Shown here: positions 52,090 through 63,329 of the stretch, one piece after another
How positions within the stretch are numbered: position 1 is the stretch's first letter
Layout of the letters: each line of letters begins with the position of its first letter
Assembly: GCA_949987695.1 (NCBI GenBank)
Contig: OX465288.1
Span: forward strand, 103,449,568-103,513,567
Direction: 5' to 3'
DNA from: Merzomyia westermanni
Taxonomy: Eukaryota > Arthropoda > Insecta > Diptera > Tephritidae
DNA length: 64,000 nt
The notes under the pieces: model-generated
Told to the model about the DNA's origin: nothing
What the model saw: the letters and a program-made list of their open reading frames with translations, nothing else
Database searches by the model: none
Translations under genes and position numbers: made by a program

Positions 52090-52389
52090 CCTGTTATGGA
52101 AACGCATCAAAATTGGATCGATAGGGAAGGCGGTCGGCATGATGTAGGGTCGCACTGTCGCTAGTCATTGTCGGCTGGGGTGGGTTCTTGCCAACCTTAC
52201 CGTCCTGCGCCAATAGCAGAGAAAAGGTCATATCATGCCTTTTAAACGCGGGGAAACCCCACAAACCGCGTCAAAAACAACTCTAACAACAACATCCAGC
52301 TTAAACCCCGATTGCCACGGACAGACCGTTGACATTCAAATTTCAAAAACTCAAAACAAAACGGAAAATCAAAAAACCCCATTCTCAGT

Positions 52390-52478
52390 GCGTTTGTTTG
52401 TCTATATATTTTATTGTTGAACTTGGAGTAGTTTTGCTGTAGAGTTGTTCTTAGTGTATTTGTAATTTGTGCTGTGTG
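52390..52478 (-). mobile_element. short Penelope RT fragment
   Basis: About 90 bp matching 6695-6780 and the 13780-13850 coding region (minus strand LRTTLRQNYF-like text). Joined directly to gypsy copy B integrase at about 52479. Confidence 0.75.
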
Positions 52479-54392
52479 CTTTATGTTTTGATAAATCGCA
52501 TTGCATTGTCAATATGTATCTATAGCCGTTTGATATGCGAAGTGGGCCAACTGTGTCAATCGTTATGGTTTCGAATGTCGACATTGGCGTGTCTGTCACT
52601 ACAAGTGGTTCTTTTGTGTGTCTTACAATTTTATTTTGTGTACATTTTCTGCAGTTGTTTACAATTTCTGCGACCATCTGTCTCAGATTTTTCCAAATGT
52701 ATCTTTGTTTAAGTTTCAATATAGTTTTTCGAATTCCTAAATGGCCTGCGATGTTTGAGCAGTTAAATTCGTCTGTTAGTTTGTACTTAAGTATCAGCTA
52801 TCTATTTCCCTTGCAGCTTTGTATATTAGTATTTTTATCGGCGGGCGTTTATTCATTTCTTATTCATTATATTTCTTCTTGACTGCATTCATATCAATCT
52901 TTTTATATATATAATCTTGTTCACAAAGAGCTAGCTCCTTTATATGTGAATTCCTTAGAAAACTATGTAGTTTCTCCTACATTGAATCTAGATTCAAAGG
53001 GTCATCGCCACAAGTTACGTGCACTTGATTATTAATTATTTCAATAGTAGTAATACTTCCTTTCTCAATATTAAATTTCAATTCATTTTCTTTACGTCAT
53101 TAAAAGAGGTAAATTCACCTTTGTGCGCTATTTCTTTATCTTCCTTATCTTTTACATTTTGCGGCCTTGCTGCTTGTTAATACATTAAATATCTTTTTGT
53201 CTCCTTTCTCATTTTTACTAAAAAGGATCATTGACTTAAGTACGTCACTATCTAACTTGATGCGTGATAATGCATCTGCATTGGTGCTTATTTTACCTTG
53301 TTTGTATACAATTTCGAAATCGTAATCGGACAAATCTATTCTAATTCTTGTCATTTTTATGATGGATTTCTATGTGAAAATAATGGTACTAGTGGCCTGT
53401 GGTCAGTCACGACAATAAATTTTCTGCCATAAAGATATGTCCTAAAATAATTTATTCCCCAATGAATGGCTAACAACTCTTTTTCTATAATAGGGTTGTT
53501 GATGTCATGCTTCTGCAAAGATTTGCTTGCATAGGATATTGGTAAATCGGTTTGATGATATTTTCAATACATATGGTAAGCGTTTGAATTGGTAGTGACC
53601 ATCTTGGGTCGTCTAATTCATTTTGTAGCGGTATTTGGTGAAATGAACTTGTTATATCGAGCGTTGTGAAATAGTTTGCTCTCCCTTAAACATCTAGCAC
53701 ATCCTCTAATCCCGTTTATGGGAATTTGTCGTTTACTAATTTAACATTTAGTTTTCTGCAGTCCACTACTAAGCGCCATTTCTTTGTATCATTTTCGCTT
53801 TTCTTTGGTACCAACAGTGGTGGGGAGTTATACGGGCTGACTGATGGTTCTATTATATCGCTGTCAATCATTCCCTGTACCTGTTTCTGTATTTCGTGTT
53901 GATGAGTTTGTGGTAATCTATAGTTTTTTATGTATACGGGTGAGTTGTCCGTTAAGTTCAGTTTTTGTTTATAAAAATTATTTCTCCCGTTTCTCCCTCA
54001 AGGTGGAAAATTTATTGATATTTCCTGAAAATGTCTGTTAATTCAGTTTCTGTGGCCATATATAGTTTATCTAGTTTCAACTTTTTCACTAACCTATCGA
54101 AACGTTCAATGCTGTATGTGTTTGTGAAGCTGTTTGTATATAATATTTTGTATTTCGTCAGTTTTTCTGTCACCAATTTCAAATCCTCGATACTAACTGC
54201 ATGGCTGTTAACGTTCATAATTTAACGTGGACAATTCCCCTGGCTGGCGCAATAAAGTTTGCCAAAAATAGTCCTTCCTGTATTTCTTGGTTGCAGACTA
54301 CACTGTCTTCTTCTATATTCAAGTTAATTGGTAGAACCATTTCTGTTCGTGGAGGAATTGTTACAGTCTTGTTCGAGGGTAATTTTGTGTAA
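52479..54392 (-). pseudogene. gypsy copy B pol (linker, RT, RNase H, integrase N-terminus)
   Basis: 54392-54012 is the protease-RT linker. 53990-53570 is RT text with VVDCRKLN and large internal losses (the YxDD region is deleted). 53540-53145 is RNase H (FEIVYKQGKISTNADALSRI). 52719-52479 is the integrase zinc domain (RYIWKNLRQMVAEIVNNCRK, then CTQNK) and the first part of the core with the leading Asp (ETITIDTVGPL). This part is lost in copy A, so the two copies are complementary fossils. Confidence 0.8.
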
Positions 54393-54432
54393 ATTGGTAA
54401 AATGGATTATTTGTTCTTAAAATTTAATATTA

Positions 54433-54680
54433 TGGTGAATGACCCGTAGTCGATTTTGCATAGGTGAGGTAAGGTTGTGCTGGCAGGCTAACGCAGTGGC
54501 CTCACGTAGACGCATTGCGCCCGTAGTGTTACCAGAAAACCTTTTAACCTATACAGCTTACACTTCAGTGTCTATTCTACAAAATAGTAATGTTTTTTTG
54601 GCAAAGGTCAGAAGTCTACTTGGGCTTATTTCTGTAAGTGAATCTAGGTTGGGCAATTGCCCCTTTCCAAAAGTTTTAAG
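54433..54680 (-). mobile_element. LINE 3' fragment inside gypsy copy B
   Basis: 54595-54680 matches the inverse complement of 385-470 (LINE tail). 54433-54595 would then be its 3' UTR. It lies between protease and linker of copy B, the same place where the LINE meets gypsy in copy A. Confidence 0.7.
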
Positions 54681-54890
54681 CCGCAAAAAATTATACATGT
54701 TTTATTACTGTCTATTATGAAATTTAGTTTAGACGTACCAATCGAGTAAATTTCTTCTTTCGTTATGCCCGTAAGTTTACATCTAGCTTCAGTATCGATG
54801 TCGAATTCATCGTGAAATGGGGGTTTGCAAATTGAAATATCTGCTCCTGTGTCAATCAGGAAGGACATCGGCTTGTTAAATTCAGAGTTA
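54680..54890 (-). pseudogene. gypsy copy B protease
   Basis: MSFLIDTGADISICKPPF carries the aspartic protease DTG active site. Cut at 54680 by the LINE fragment, so only the N-terminal two-thirds remains. Confidence 0.75.
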
Positions 54891-54954
54891 TTTAGTGTTA
54901 GGTAATTTGTTAGATTTTCTGTGATGACAAAAATGTTTCTGGACTTATTTTTAT

Positions 54955-56229
54955 CTACATGTCCCTGTCCCCCGGAAGATTGCCATCGTAGTCCTCCGGG
55001 TCGTCCACGTTTCCCTGGAATTGGACGACGCTCATTCGGCGACTATTGTTATTGGAGTTTCCCTGTCTTTGGTAGTTGTTGTATTCTCGCCTTTGTTGGT
55101 TATTATTTCCTTGCCTTGGGAAATTGTTGTGCGAGTTGGGTCTGGAAGTATTCACATACCTATTGGAATTGCCGTTCTGTGTTTGGTTGGGCACATTCCT
55201 TGGAACATTCTGTTGTTAAGCATTGTTATTACTGGAATACCTAGGCTGATAATGGTTTCTATTTCCATTGTTTTGCTGCCTATACGTATTCTGGTAATTC
55301 TTGTTCCAGTTGTGTCTTTCATTTCTGAAGAACATTACATCACAGGTTAACAGCGCTGTCAAAAGTTTTAGGTAGTGCTGCAAATACCGTCTGTTTTGAG
55401 CTTTCGTTTAGCCCATTTTTAAAGACCGTAAGACTGTATTGCTCATTTAGGTTGGCGATAAGTGCTTTCTGTTCAGGGGATGCACTCGCGCCTAGTTGCC
55501 CTATCTGTAGATTGTTTAGTTCCGATATTAGTTGTAAGATTTTATTTTTATAATTCAGGATACTCAAATTCCTTTGGTGGAGGTTAGATAATTGATATTG
55601 GATTTGGGGTATTGTAGTTGTACTTTTGTATTTATTTTTAAGGGATGTACTTAACTCTTGAAAAGTTTTTGGGATCGATATTGCGGTGATATTTGTCTTT
55701 ACCGTTTGACTTAGCTTTACGTAAATTACAAAATCAATCACTGCCGGTTTTGCAGTGTTTTCCAAGTCATTGTAGATGATTTCAATAATTTTCAGAAATG
55801 CATCTAACTCTTTGTAATTTCCGGAAAAGTTAGGAATTGACTTTGAAGCTAATTGTAGATTAAATTGTGACATTGTGACTATATGAATTTCTGGGCTGTA
55901 GTTAAAAATTTCTGCTGGAAGTTCGATATTTTGTTCAATTGTATGAGTGATTTCTATCTCATATTCGTATTTTGATGTAATTCTTAATATTTTGTCTCTT
56001 TTGTGCCAGAATATGTCCAATACAATTCCTTTGTGCTCTTTGGTGAGCTTTTCAAAATGTGCATTGGAAATGCTTCTTATGGCTTCTAATTCAGTAAAAA
56101 GGATTTCAATGTGTTTACGGAATGTTTCTTCTCTAACTCTTACTGCTTAATTCAGGCATTTATAAGATTTATTGAACTTCTCTTCTGAAATTTTTATCTT
56201 TTCCTCCACTTTCTGCCAGGTACTCATTG
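54955..56229 (-). pseudogene. gypsy copy B gag
   Basis: Starts at the ATG at 56229 (MSTWQKVEEKIKISEEKF), with a stop at about 56150, then open to 55340: SQFNLQLASKSIPNFSGNYK, IIEIIYNDLENTAK, NLHQRNLSILNYKNKILQL and SLTVFKNGLNESSKQTVFA, the capsid-like core. A frameshift leads to an Asn/Gln/Arg-rich tail at 55194-54955 (NNNQQRREYNNYQRQG) in place of a zinc knuckle, as in 17.6/297-like gag. Confidence 0.8.
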
Positions 56230-56230
56230 T

Positions 56231-56449
56231 TTAAGCTTGTTCATTCTTAATGTTTTGGTTTATTGCCTTCTTCAATTGGCTCCTATATATTTTATGGATT
56301 TTTAACATTAAATTAAAAATCAAAAATGTTGTTATTATTATTAACAGTGTATCTACAAGGCTGGTGGAGCCATTTTGTCTGTTTTCTAGTACAACTTCAT
56401 TGACCACATTGGCCTTGGGGTCACTTATTTTCGATTTCTGAGAGCCCAT
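56231..56449 (-). CDS. 72-aa single-TM ORF upstream of gag
   Basis: MGSQKSKISDPKANVVNEVV, then a hydrophobic segment at residues 31-50 (LVDTLLIIITTFLIFNLMLK), then a basic tail. The stop is two bases from the gag ATG on the same strand. The N-terminal QKSKISDPKA is preserved in the related piece at 59700-59760, where it is cut off. No known family recognised. Confidence 0.5.
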   Translation of the reverse strand: MGSQKSKISDPKANVVNEVVLENRQNGSTSLVDTLLIIITTFLIFNLMLKIHKIYRSQLKKAINQNIKNEQA

Positions 56450-56509
56450 ATCAAATTCTAGAAGTTTTACGTTATCTATTTAGAAATTTTTTTTTTTTTT
56501 TTTTTTGTA

Positions 56510-56887
56510 TTAATTTTTTTGTACTATTTTTTTATACCTCAACATCTTAAGCTTCTTAATAATACATATTTTGTTATCTTTTCTATATTCTAGATTAAGT
56601 TGATTATATAGAATGGCTTTTGCCTGTCGTTCCTTGAACTGCCTTCCACTTCGGCGCTTCTTTTTTTGCTTTGGTTGTTCTGTTGTTTCTGTCGGCCTTT
56701 TGTATTCGGACTGCCTAGCCTTCTATTCTTCTATGGTCAACCTTTTCGGACCTTCATTTATTGGAGTGGGTAGGTAGGTTGGGTATGCTTCTGATGGCTC
56801 ATTTGTTGGTTCGGGCACATAAGGCTCCGTGTATTTTAGAAAAATTTCATCGAACTTAGCCTGTCTGATGATTTCTTCGCTATTCAT
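56510..56887 (-). pseudogene. basic small ORF at the start of gypsy copy B
   Basis: 126 codons from the ATG at 56887 to a TAA at 56510, with one in-frame TAG after LTIEE. Contains EPYVPEPTNEPSEAYPTYLP, TPINEGPKRLTIEE and a lysine-rich second half. The paralogue at 60118-59899 keeps PEEIVSQDEFDK, EPYVPEHIKVG and SGPKRLTIEEY. Conservation between diverged copies argues that the ORF was real. Function unknown. Confidence 0.55.
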
Positions 56888-57099
56888 CTGGACCTTGAAT
56901 TAAAAGGGATTGTCACAGGATTGGTCTAATCAGAAATTCCACTGGTCGTGGGGCAGGATCGCCATGTGGTGGTCCTAAGGGGGTCAATGCTTTTACTTTT
57001 AAGGGAGATCTCTCTGATTGTAAAGGCCGGAGAGATTCGGCCGATCAAATAGGCTATCGGGGAGACAGCCGGAATAAGTTTGAGAAAATAATTTGGTGA

Positions 57100-57455
57100 G
57101 CGTATGGTTCACATCAAATCAAGTCTGAATCTTTATTGACAAATCTTATTCTATTTATACACAAATTTGTCCCAGAAAGTGATTTGCTAGACTCCTCCTC
57201 TTTCTCGACTTCTATGAAGCTGAATTCAACTTCAGCTTTACAATTACTTGCATTAGCCAATAGAAGCGCTTAGCGTCAGACCAAGCAGAACTCTAGAATG
57301 AATGCTGGCTCAGCTAAAGTATTGACATACTTTAAGCAACGCTATTGGTCAAAGGTGTCAAATGCATTTTTCAAATGCGGCTATACAAACAGACATGCAT
57401 GTAGGTCGTGGCTGTTGCAAGCTATGTACATATGTTTGTATGAGTACACTACAGA
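57100..57455 (-). repeat. gypsy copy B 5' LTR
   Basis: On the minus strand starts AGTGTACTCATACAAACATA. It resembles the LTRs at 4797 and 63658 (common GTCTGTTTGTATAGC and AGAGGAGGAGT) but is clearly diverged. The inner end is approximate. Confidence 0.65.
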
Positions 57456-58297
57456 TTATTTAAGTCCAATAGACGGTAATCTGGCAAAAAGGACGGGCTA
57501 GGCATAACACTATGGTCATGAAGTTGTATATCAAAACAACAGAAGATTAAATCATGGTCTGAAATAAAAGACATTTGGTTAAACTTGAAAACAGAAGACA
57601 TATCAGACACAATGAAATAATCTAGAAGGCTAGGACAGCAATTTTGTCCATACCTTTTTGGAACAGCCATATTAACCACATCAAGGCCAACGCCGGATAT
57701 ATCATCTAACAATCTGGAGCTATAAGAGTCATTACAAAACAAGTTTATATTAATGTCACCACATATAATAATGTCAGAAAAGTCAACAGCTACAGAGGAC
57801 AACATTGAGAAATAATCCTTTATATTACAAGACCTATTCGGACTATACACGCATGACAGAAGGACTTTCGACGATGGACTAGAAACTTCAACCAGCAAGT
57901 GCTCAACACAGCTACCATTTATACCAGATATTAGCTGAGATTTAAGTCGCTTTTTGCAATACATTGCTACACCACCACCTTTTTTGACCCTTCTATCCAT
58001 CCTATATTATACGTAACCCTTAATATCAAAGTGTAAGTCCATCACTTCTGGTCTAAACCAAGTCTCGGATACGCAAATCACATCAACCAACGATTGTTCA
58101 AATATAGCTCTGACTACATCCATCTTCTCACCATTTAAACTGCGCCCGTTAGAGTGTACTACATTGAAACCATTATGACGCTTGCACAGGACGTTAAGTA
58201 AAGCTAGGCTATTATCCTCAATGCCATTCGCATTCCTATTGTTCCCAAACATTGATAACAATAGGAACAAAAGCAACTTTAAAGTGACTAAAAACAA
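57456..58297 (-). pseudogene. LINE endonuclease domain
   Basis: 58297-58007: NVVHSNGRSLNGEKMDVVRA and DVICVSETWFRPEV, the front of an APE-like endonuclease. After a stop at 58007 the same domain continues at 58000-57456: KKGGGVAMYCKKRL, VLLSCVYSPNRS, DIIICGDININLF, LLDYFIVSD and SFISDHDLIFCCF. These include the catalytic GDxN and SDH motifs. The RT is missing because gypsy copy B starts at 57455. A single nonsense codon breaks the frame. Confidence 0.8.
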
Positions 58298-58387
58298 AAT
58301 TTACAAATAATAATTTGCGCTATCATTATATAAGCAAAATATATGGAAAATAACATATTTATAACAAGTAAACATACAGGTTTAAGG

Positions 58388-59308
58388 CTACCCAAACTGC
58401 TCAAGATCATCTCTACAAGTGATTTTAGTTGGCTGTACGGATCTGTCATTTCCATTTCTCACGTAGACGCAGCCTCTTAAAGTAAATGCAGATGTCAGCT
58501 TTCCCTCCCGTCGTAATTTAATAGCATCTTGTAAAAGAAGCCTGTTCTCATTCGTTAAGCTCTCATATAAGCTAAAATTACCCTGAAAACCAAGGGGTGC
58601 CAAGGAGACTGGGGTTTTCATACGCCTGCGGTAATCTCCAAACACTCGGAGAGCGCGATTACGATCCAAAGGCGAGTGGAATTTAATCACAATCACACCG
58701 TTGATGCCTGCACGTGAGGGCCTCGTGCGAAAAATGTCTCTGATTTGAGGAGACTGAAAATCAACAGAGAGGCAGAGCACGTTGAAAATACTTTTTAAGT
58801 TTTCGCCTTCTCTAAACGGAATACCAAAGGCGACGGCATCAGAAGATATGTCAGGACCCGACCTCTGCTGCAAACGTTGCAATAATTCTTCTCTTAATTT
58901 CTTTATATCAGATTCTGACTTGTCCAGTCGCTCATTAAGTGATAGGATGCATGAATGTGAATCACCCAGTGCCGTAGATAGCGTTGATATCTCCTCATCG
59001 ATACGCTTAGATAGCTTGGTTTCCACTTCCGTTATTCTTTGAGAAACGCTATCAATTAGCAGCCCTAACTGATCAGTCTGCTGCTGCACCTTCAATTGTA
59101 CATCTTTTAATGTTTTGTATACTGCCTCGAGGGTAATGGCTGCACCCTCATCAATTTTGGGTGCTTTAGCTGAAGGCGAACCTTTGCTCAATCGACGCTT
59201 CAATGTAGGAGTAGCAGAAGAAGAAGTTGGCATGTTTCTCAAAATAAATAGCTTATTCGGTATTGGAGTTTTAAGGAAGAATAAAGAGAGCCTCGGACGT
59301 CTGGTCAC
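58388..59308 (-). CDS. LINE ORF1 (coiled coil, RRM-like)
   Basis: 306 codons, intact. A basic, serine-rich N-terminus is followed by a long coiled coil (VQLKVQQQTDQLGLLIDSVS region to KSESDIKKLREELLQRLQQR). An RRM-like domain then has FGIPFREGENLKSIFNVLC, IRDIFRTRPSRAGINGVIVI and RALRVFGDYRRRMK, and the end carries LRGCVYVRNGN. RNA-binding partner of ORF2. Start options are the ATG at 59308 or an internal ATG at 59233 (MPTSSSATPTLKRRLSKG), which looks more natural. The 5' UTR probably extends to about 59650. Confidence 0.75.
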   Translation of the reverse strand: MTRRPRLSLFFLKTPIPNKLFILRNMPTSSSATPTLKRRLSKGSPSAKAPKIDEGAAITLEAVYKTLKDVQLKVQQQTDQLGLLIDSVSQRITEVETKLSKRIDEEISTLSTALGDSHSCILSLNERLDKSESDIKKLREELLQRLQQRSGPDISSDAVAFGIPFREGENLKSIFNVLCLSVDFQSPQIRDIFRTRPSRAGINGVIVIKFHSPLDRNRALRVFGDYRRRMKTPVSLAPLGFQGNFSLYESLTNENRLLLQDAIKLRREGKLTSAFTLRGCVYVRNGNDRSVQPTKITCRDDLEQFG

Positions 59309-59689
59309 CTTAATATAATATGGTTACCTGGCCACCCTGTTCACTGTTCAAACTGTCAAATCTTATTTCTCTGCTTTGAGCGCGCTTCGCTAGTGAATAT
59401 ATTTCGCGCAATCACACAGCTACAAACACATACAATATATGTAAACAAATTTGCAGCCTTTCACAGACGATTTTTGCAGAAAACAGCTTCAATGCGATCC
59501 CACATATAAAAGGTACGTTGCACAGCACTATCGTTGTACGTTGTGTAAATAATTTATAGTTTAATTCGCGTTATTTACACGACAAAAGTAAAATTTTCCG
59601 CAGTTGGCTTACAAAACAAGACTTCTCACAAACAGAGTTGCCAAGCCTCTATATATGGAATGAATTTTTACTGAGTAAAATTTCTGTGA

Positions 59690-60180
59690 GGTTATTTGAA
59701 TTAGCTTGTTTATTTTCATGGACAACCTTTGCTTTTGGGTCACTTATTTTAGATTTTTGTTTACGATTTGTTTACGAAAAAATTTAATTTTATCATTATT
59801 TTTTCAACATGTGTTTGTATCCTATGCTTTTTATTTTATTAATAATCTTAATTTCAGCTTCTCTCTTATGTTCTAAATTGAATTCTTCCTCTTTTCCTTT
59901 AGTGCGTAGTCACCTTTTCTTGTTCAACAGGGGTTTGTGGTTTGTGCTGTTGACGTGTCATGTACTCTTCGATGGTCAGTCTTTTTGGACCCGAGTTTAT
60001 AGGGGTAGCCTTGTATTCTGGCCCGTTGCCTACCTTTATATGTTCGGGAACATATGGCTCTATTACAGTGTACTTTATCAAATTCATCTTGGCTGACTAT
60101 TTCTTCTGGATTACTCATGATTGGGTCAATATGTAATATTTTATAAGTTGGAGTGGGAGATTCTTAATTCTTTTAATAAT
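59690..60180 (-). pseudogene. 5' internal piece of another gypsy copy (copy D)
   Basis: 60118-59899 encodes, with one frameshift after DEFDK, the paralogue of the small ORF at 56887-56510. 59765-59700 encodes the start of the TM mini-ORF (QKSKISDPKAKVVHE). The left end is replaced by LINE 5' UTR. Together with the LTR at 63330-63658 it may be the front of one element split by the LINE at 60340-63315. Confidence 0.65.
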
Positions 60181-60443
60181 AATTCCCAACGGATTGCCAT
60201 ACCCGCCCGACCGGCGCGAGGGGCGCATCCGCATAACGCGCGGATTATTCGTTCGTGCCGAGTCGTTGAAAGGCTTTGGTTTGTTAATCGTCGAGATCTA
60301 AAACTGCTCAGCTACAGAGAAAACCTCATCAGCTAAGTAAAGTAGATATAGGACAGATTATACATTAAGAAATAACTAGTTAACAGATTAAAATTATTGT
60401 TAAAAGTTAAAATAGAAGTCAAAGAATAAAAAACAATTAGTAG

Positions 60444-61760
60444 CTATGAATTTAGCATAGAAAGAATTGATTTTTTTATGCTGAAAAGCGAGTCTGAAAT
60501 ATCAAATCTACCAGAAAGAGAGTTATAATCTTGACACAAACAGCGAAAAGGCTCATTTAACTGAAAATTGGTTCGGCACTGTTTTAAGACTAGAGGTTTA
60601 AAATGCCTTGAAGGACGAGACGGTACATTGAAGTTCACTTCACTTAGAAGAAATGGGCTGGATAGTGAACCATTTAGCAATTTAATCATAAAAATAATTC
60701 CAAGCATTTCCCTCTGACTAGAAAGTGTGTGCAGATTAATGAGTTTTAAACGATTCGTATAGGGTGGCAGATTGTACAAGGGATCCCAATGAAAATCTCT
60801 TAAGGCAAATAGTAAAAATTGTTTTTGAACTGATTCAAGGCGATCTACATGAACCTGGTAACGCGGGTTCCAAATTATAGAACCGTATTCAAGTATCGGT
60901 CTGACTAATGTAGTGAAGAGGGCTTTAATTACATAAGGGTCGCTAAATTCTTTAGACCATCGTTTAACGAATGCTAGGACACCTCTAGCCTTATTGACTG
61001 TTGTGTTAATATGGCGGTTGAAACTGAGTTTATAGTCCATAGCAACCCCCAGGTCAACAAAATCATACACTTGCTCAAGACTATAATTTTTAATTGTATA
61101 GGAAGCCGGCTGAGAAATTCCACGCGAAAAACCCATGTGTTTACATTTTTTAAAGTTAAGTGGCATATAATTTAAATCGCACCAAGTAACAAGTGTATCT
61201 AGATCTGATTGTAGCTCATTTCTATCTTCAAAAGACGCGAATGACATGAAAAGCTTTACGTCGTCGGCATACATTAACATTTTTGAAGATTTTATTATTG
61301 TAGAAATATCATTTATAAACGACAAGAACAGAATCGGGCCAAGATGGCTTCCTTGAGGAACCCCCGAAGAGACATAAATGACATCGGATACTAAATTTTT
61401 CAACATTACTCTTTGTGTCCAGTCGCCCAACTGATCGAGTTTATGAATAAGTAATGAGTGACATACTTTGTCAAAAGCTTTGCTGAAATCCGTATAAATA
61501 ACGTCGGTGTGCAGATTTTTTTTAAAGGCATTTGAGACATGACTGGTAAACTCAAGTAAATTCTTAACTGTGGACTTTCCCTTACTGAACCCGTGTTGGC
61601 AGTCAGCTATCAAAGTAGAAATCGGACCCGTAAATTGATTTGTAACAATAGCTTCAAACAATTTTGGGATGGCAGAAAGCTTTGCGATGCCACGATAGTT
61701 CTCTATAGAAGACCTACTCCCGCTTTTATGCAGCGGTGGCAGAAAGCTTTGCGATGCCAC
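60444..61760 (-). pseudogene. Jockey-type RT, main part
   Basis: 438 open codons. RT blocks: SSIENYRGIAKLSAIPKLFE, DVIYTDFSKAFDKVCHSLLI (motif A), SSGVPQGSHLGPILFLSFIN (motif B) and SKMLMYADDVKLFM (intact YADD). Thumb region: LNFKKCKHMGFSR and ILEYGSIIWNPRYQ. C-terminus FDISDSLFSIKKSILSMLNS. The first residues before IENYRG come from the duplicated segment, so the true protein continues from the upstream frame. Confidence 0.85.
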
Positions 61761-61815
61761 GATAGTTCTCTACAGAAGACCTACTCCCGCTTTTATGCAG
61801 CGGTAGAAGAAACGA

Positions 61816-63296
61816 TTATTTCCACGCAGTTGGAAAAACACCACACTTTAGTGATAGATTGAACAAATTGGTAAGGGGTTGGTAAATATGGTTCGCACAC
61901 TTTTTCAAGAAACATGTAGGAATCCTATCAGGGCCGTATTTAACAGATTCTTTTAAGGTTTTAAGGTAAATTAGAACATCTTTGGCGCATATAATTGGTG
62001 AATTAATTGAATTTGTCCCGTGTAGCTTATAAGAATAATTTTGAAAGTTTGAATTGGTGACAGCAGAATAGTTAGAAGTGAAAAATTGAGCAAAAAAATT
62101 TGCGATATATTGATTATCGCTAGATATAATGTCTTGATATTTCATGGTTGAGGGAAACCCTGATACTTTACGTTTAGAATTTACGAAACTATAAAATGAC
62201 TTTGGATTGAGAATAATGTCTCTTTTGGTTTTAGAGATATAAGCTTTATAGCACTTTTTATTTAAATCTATGTACTTCTGACGTAGACTGGAATACAGTA
62301 AGTAATGTTTATTTAATCCAGATTTCTTATATAAATTAAATGATCGCGTTTTCCTATTTTTAAGAGCCTTAAGCTCTTTAGTAAACCAAGCTTGCGTAGG
62401 ATGATCATAAGTTAATTTACGTTTGGGAATAAACTTCTCAAATAGGCAGTAAATAGTTTGATTGAAATGTGAGACGTTTAGATCGATATCACAACCAAAT
62501 TCAGGCCAAGTTAATTTAAACAGTTCTTTATTTAATTTCTTGTAGTTTGCTTTGGAAAAGTTAAAATCAAAGCTACTACATGAGTAGCATTGAGTGCCTT
62601 GGCCATTGCTTATGGTTTCGTAGACTATTTCCATAGAAGGATGGGAAAGGTCTTCTGGTAAAACCAACGGATCACAACGATTTACAGAAAATTGGTTTAT
62701 ATCATTAACATACACTAAATCTAAGACTTTCCTAAACTTGTTAGCGGTAACATTTATTTGATTAAGGCAAAGATCGGAAATTCCATCTAAAAAGTCATTG
62801 TACCCCAGTTTGGACGGATTTGGAATAATGTTACCATCAGATATGTTCCACGATATATGAGGTAAGTTAAAATCACCCAAAACAATAATTGAATCTGAAG
62901 CTTTAGTCATAAAGTTAACAGTTTTAAGCAGAGAGACATGTTGCATGTAGACTGAAAAATCTGATGCTGGAGGGATGTAGCAAACATATAAGTACATAGA
63001 GAAGTTGTCTCTTGAAGGCGGATGCATTTGAACTCAATGAAATCGATGTTAGGAACATTGACCTCTTCTGAAGGGATGGAGGAATGAACGGCAAGTAGAA
63101 CACCACGCCCGACTCTGTTCAAGCGATCATTTCTATATACTTGATATTCATTACAAAAAAACTCTGAATTGAAAACATGAGGTTTTAGCCAAGTTTCGGT
63201 AAAAGCAATTACGTTATATTTACAATGAAAAGATTTCAAAAAGAGGTCAGTTAATTTGGTATTTAAACCTCTGACATTTTGATAAAAGATATTCAC
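61816..63296 (-). pseudogene. Jockey-type endonuclease and RT front
   Basis: 63296-62907 begins NIFYQNVRGLNTKLTDLFLK and has VIAFTETWLKP (endonuclease front). After a shift near 63030 the frame 63027-61816 continues with IIVLGDFNLPHISW, DLVYVND and the SHP motif in place of SDH (LPEDLSHPSMEIV). A long linker follows (LTYDHPTQAWFTKELKALKN), then the RT start VKYGPDRIPTCFLKKCANHI. It ends at the 67-bp duplication. Confidence 0.85.
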
Positions 63297-63329
63297 GGAT
63301 TTAGTACTCAGTTTTTTGACTCAACGTTA

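Larger units (their letters stand above)
51196..52389 (-). mobile_element. 5' LTR end and structured leader of an LTR retrotransposon
   Basis: On the minus strand the LTR remnant (52389-52092, ending CCATAACA) is followed by a 20-base primer site and then by an untranslated leader of about 870 bp containing five hairpin repeats. No gag follows: at about 51195 the sequence changes to dispersed repeats. The 52288-52340 part of the LTR recurs at 8445-8510. The family is not identified. Confidence 0.55.
52479..57455 (-). mobile_element. gypsy element, copy B
   Basis: Minus strand, close relative of copy A. From high to low: 5' LTR (57455-57100), small ORF (56887-56510), TM mini-ORF (56449-56231), gag, protease, LINE insert, linker, RT, RNase H, integrase N-terminus. 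The integrase core and 3' LTR are missing at the left, where Penelope begins. Its LTR sits directly against LINE endonuclease text at 57456, so it appears to have inserted in that LINE. Confidence 0.8.
60340..63315 (-). mobile_element. Jockey-type LINE, ORF2 only
   Basis: Minus strand: endonuclease at 63296-about 62600, linker, RT at 61900-60444, then an AT-rich 3' end to about 60340. ORF1 is absent, so the copy is 5'-truncated at about 63315, next to gypsy LTR-flanking sequence. Damage is one frameshift at about 63030 and a 67-bp tandem duplication at 61670-61803. Confidence 0.85.

Noticed and set aside
52411..57455. env gene of an errantivirus in the gypsy copies
   Set aside because: No third long ORF with signal peptide and membrane anchor follows integrase in any copy. 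The 72-aa TM ORF is upstream of gag and much too small.
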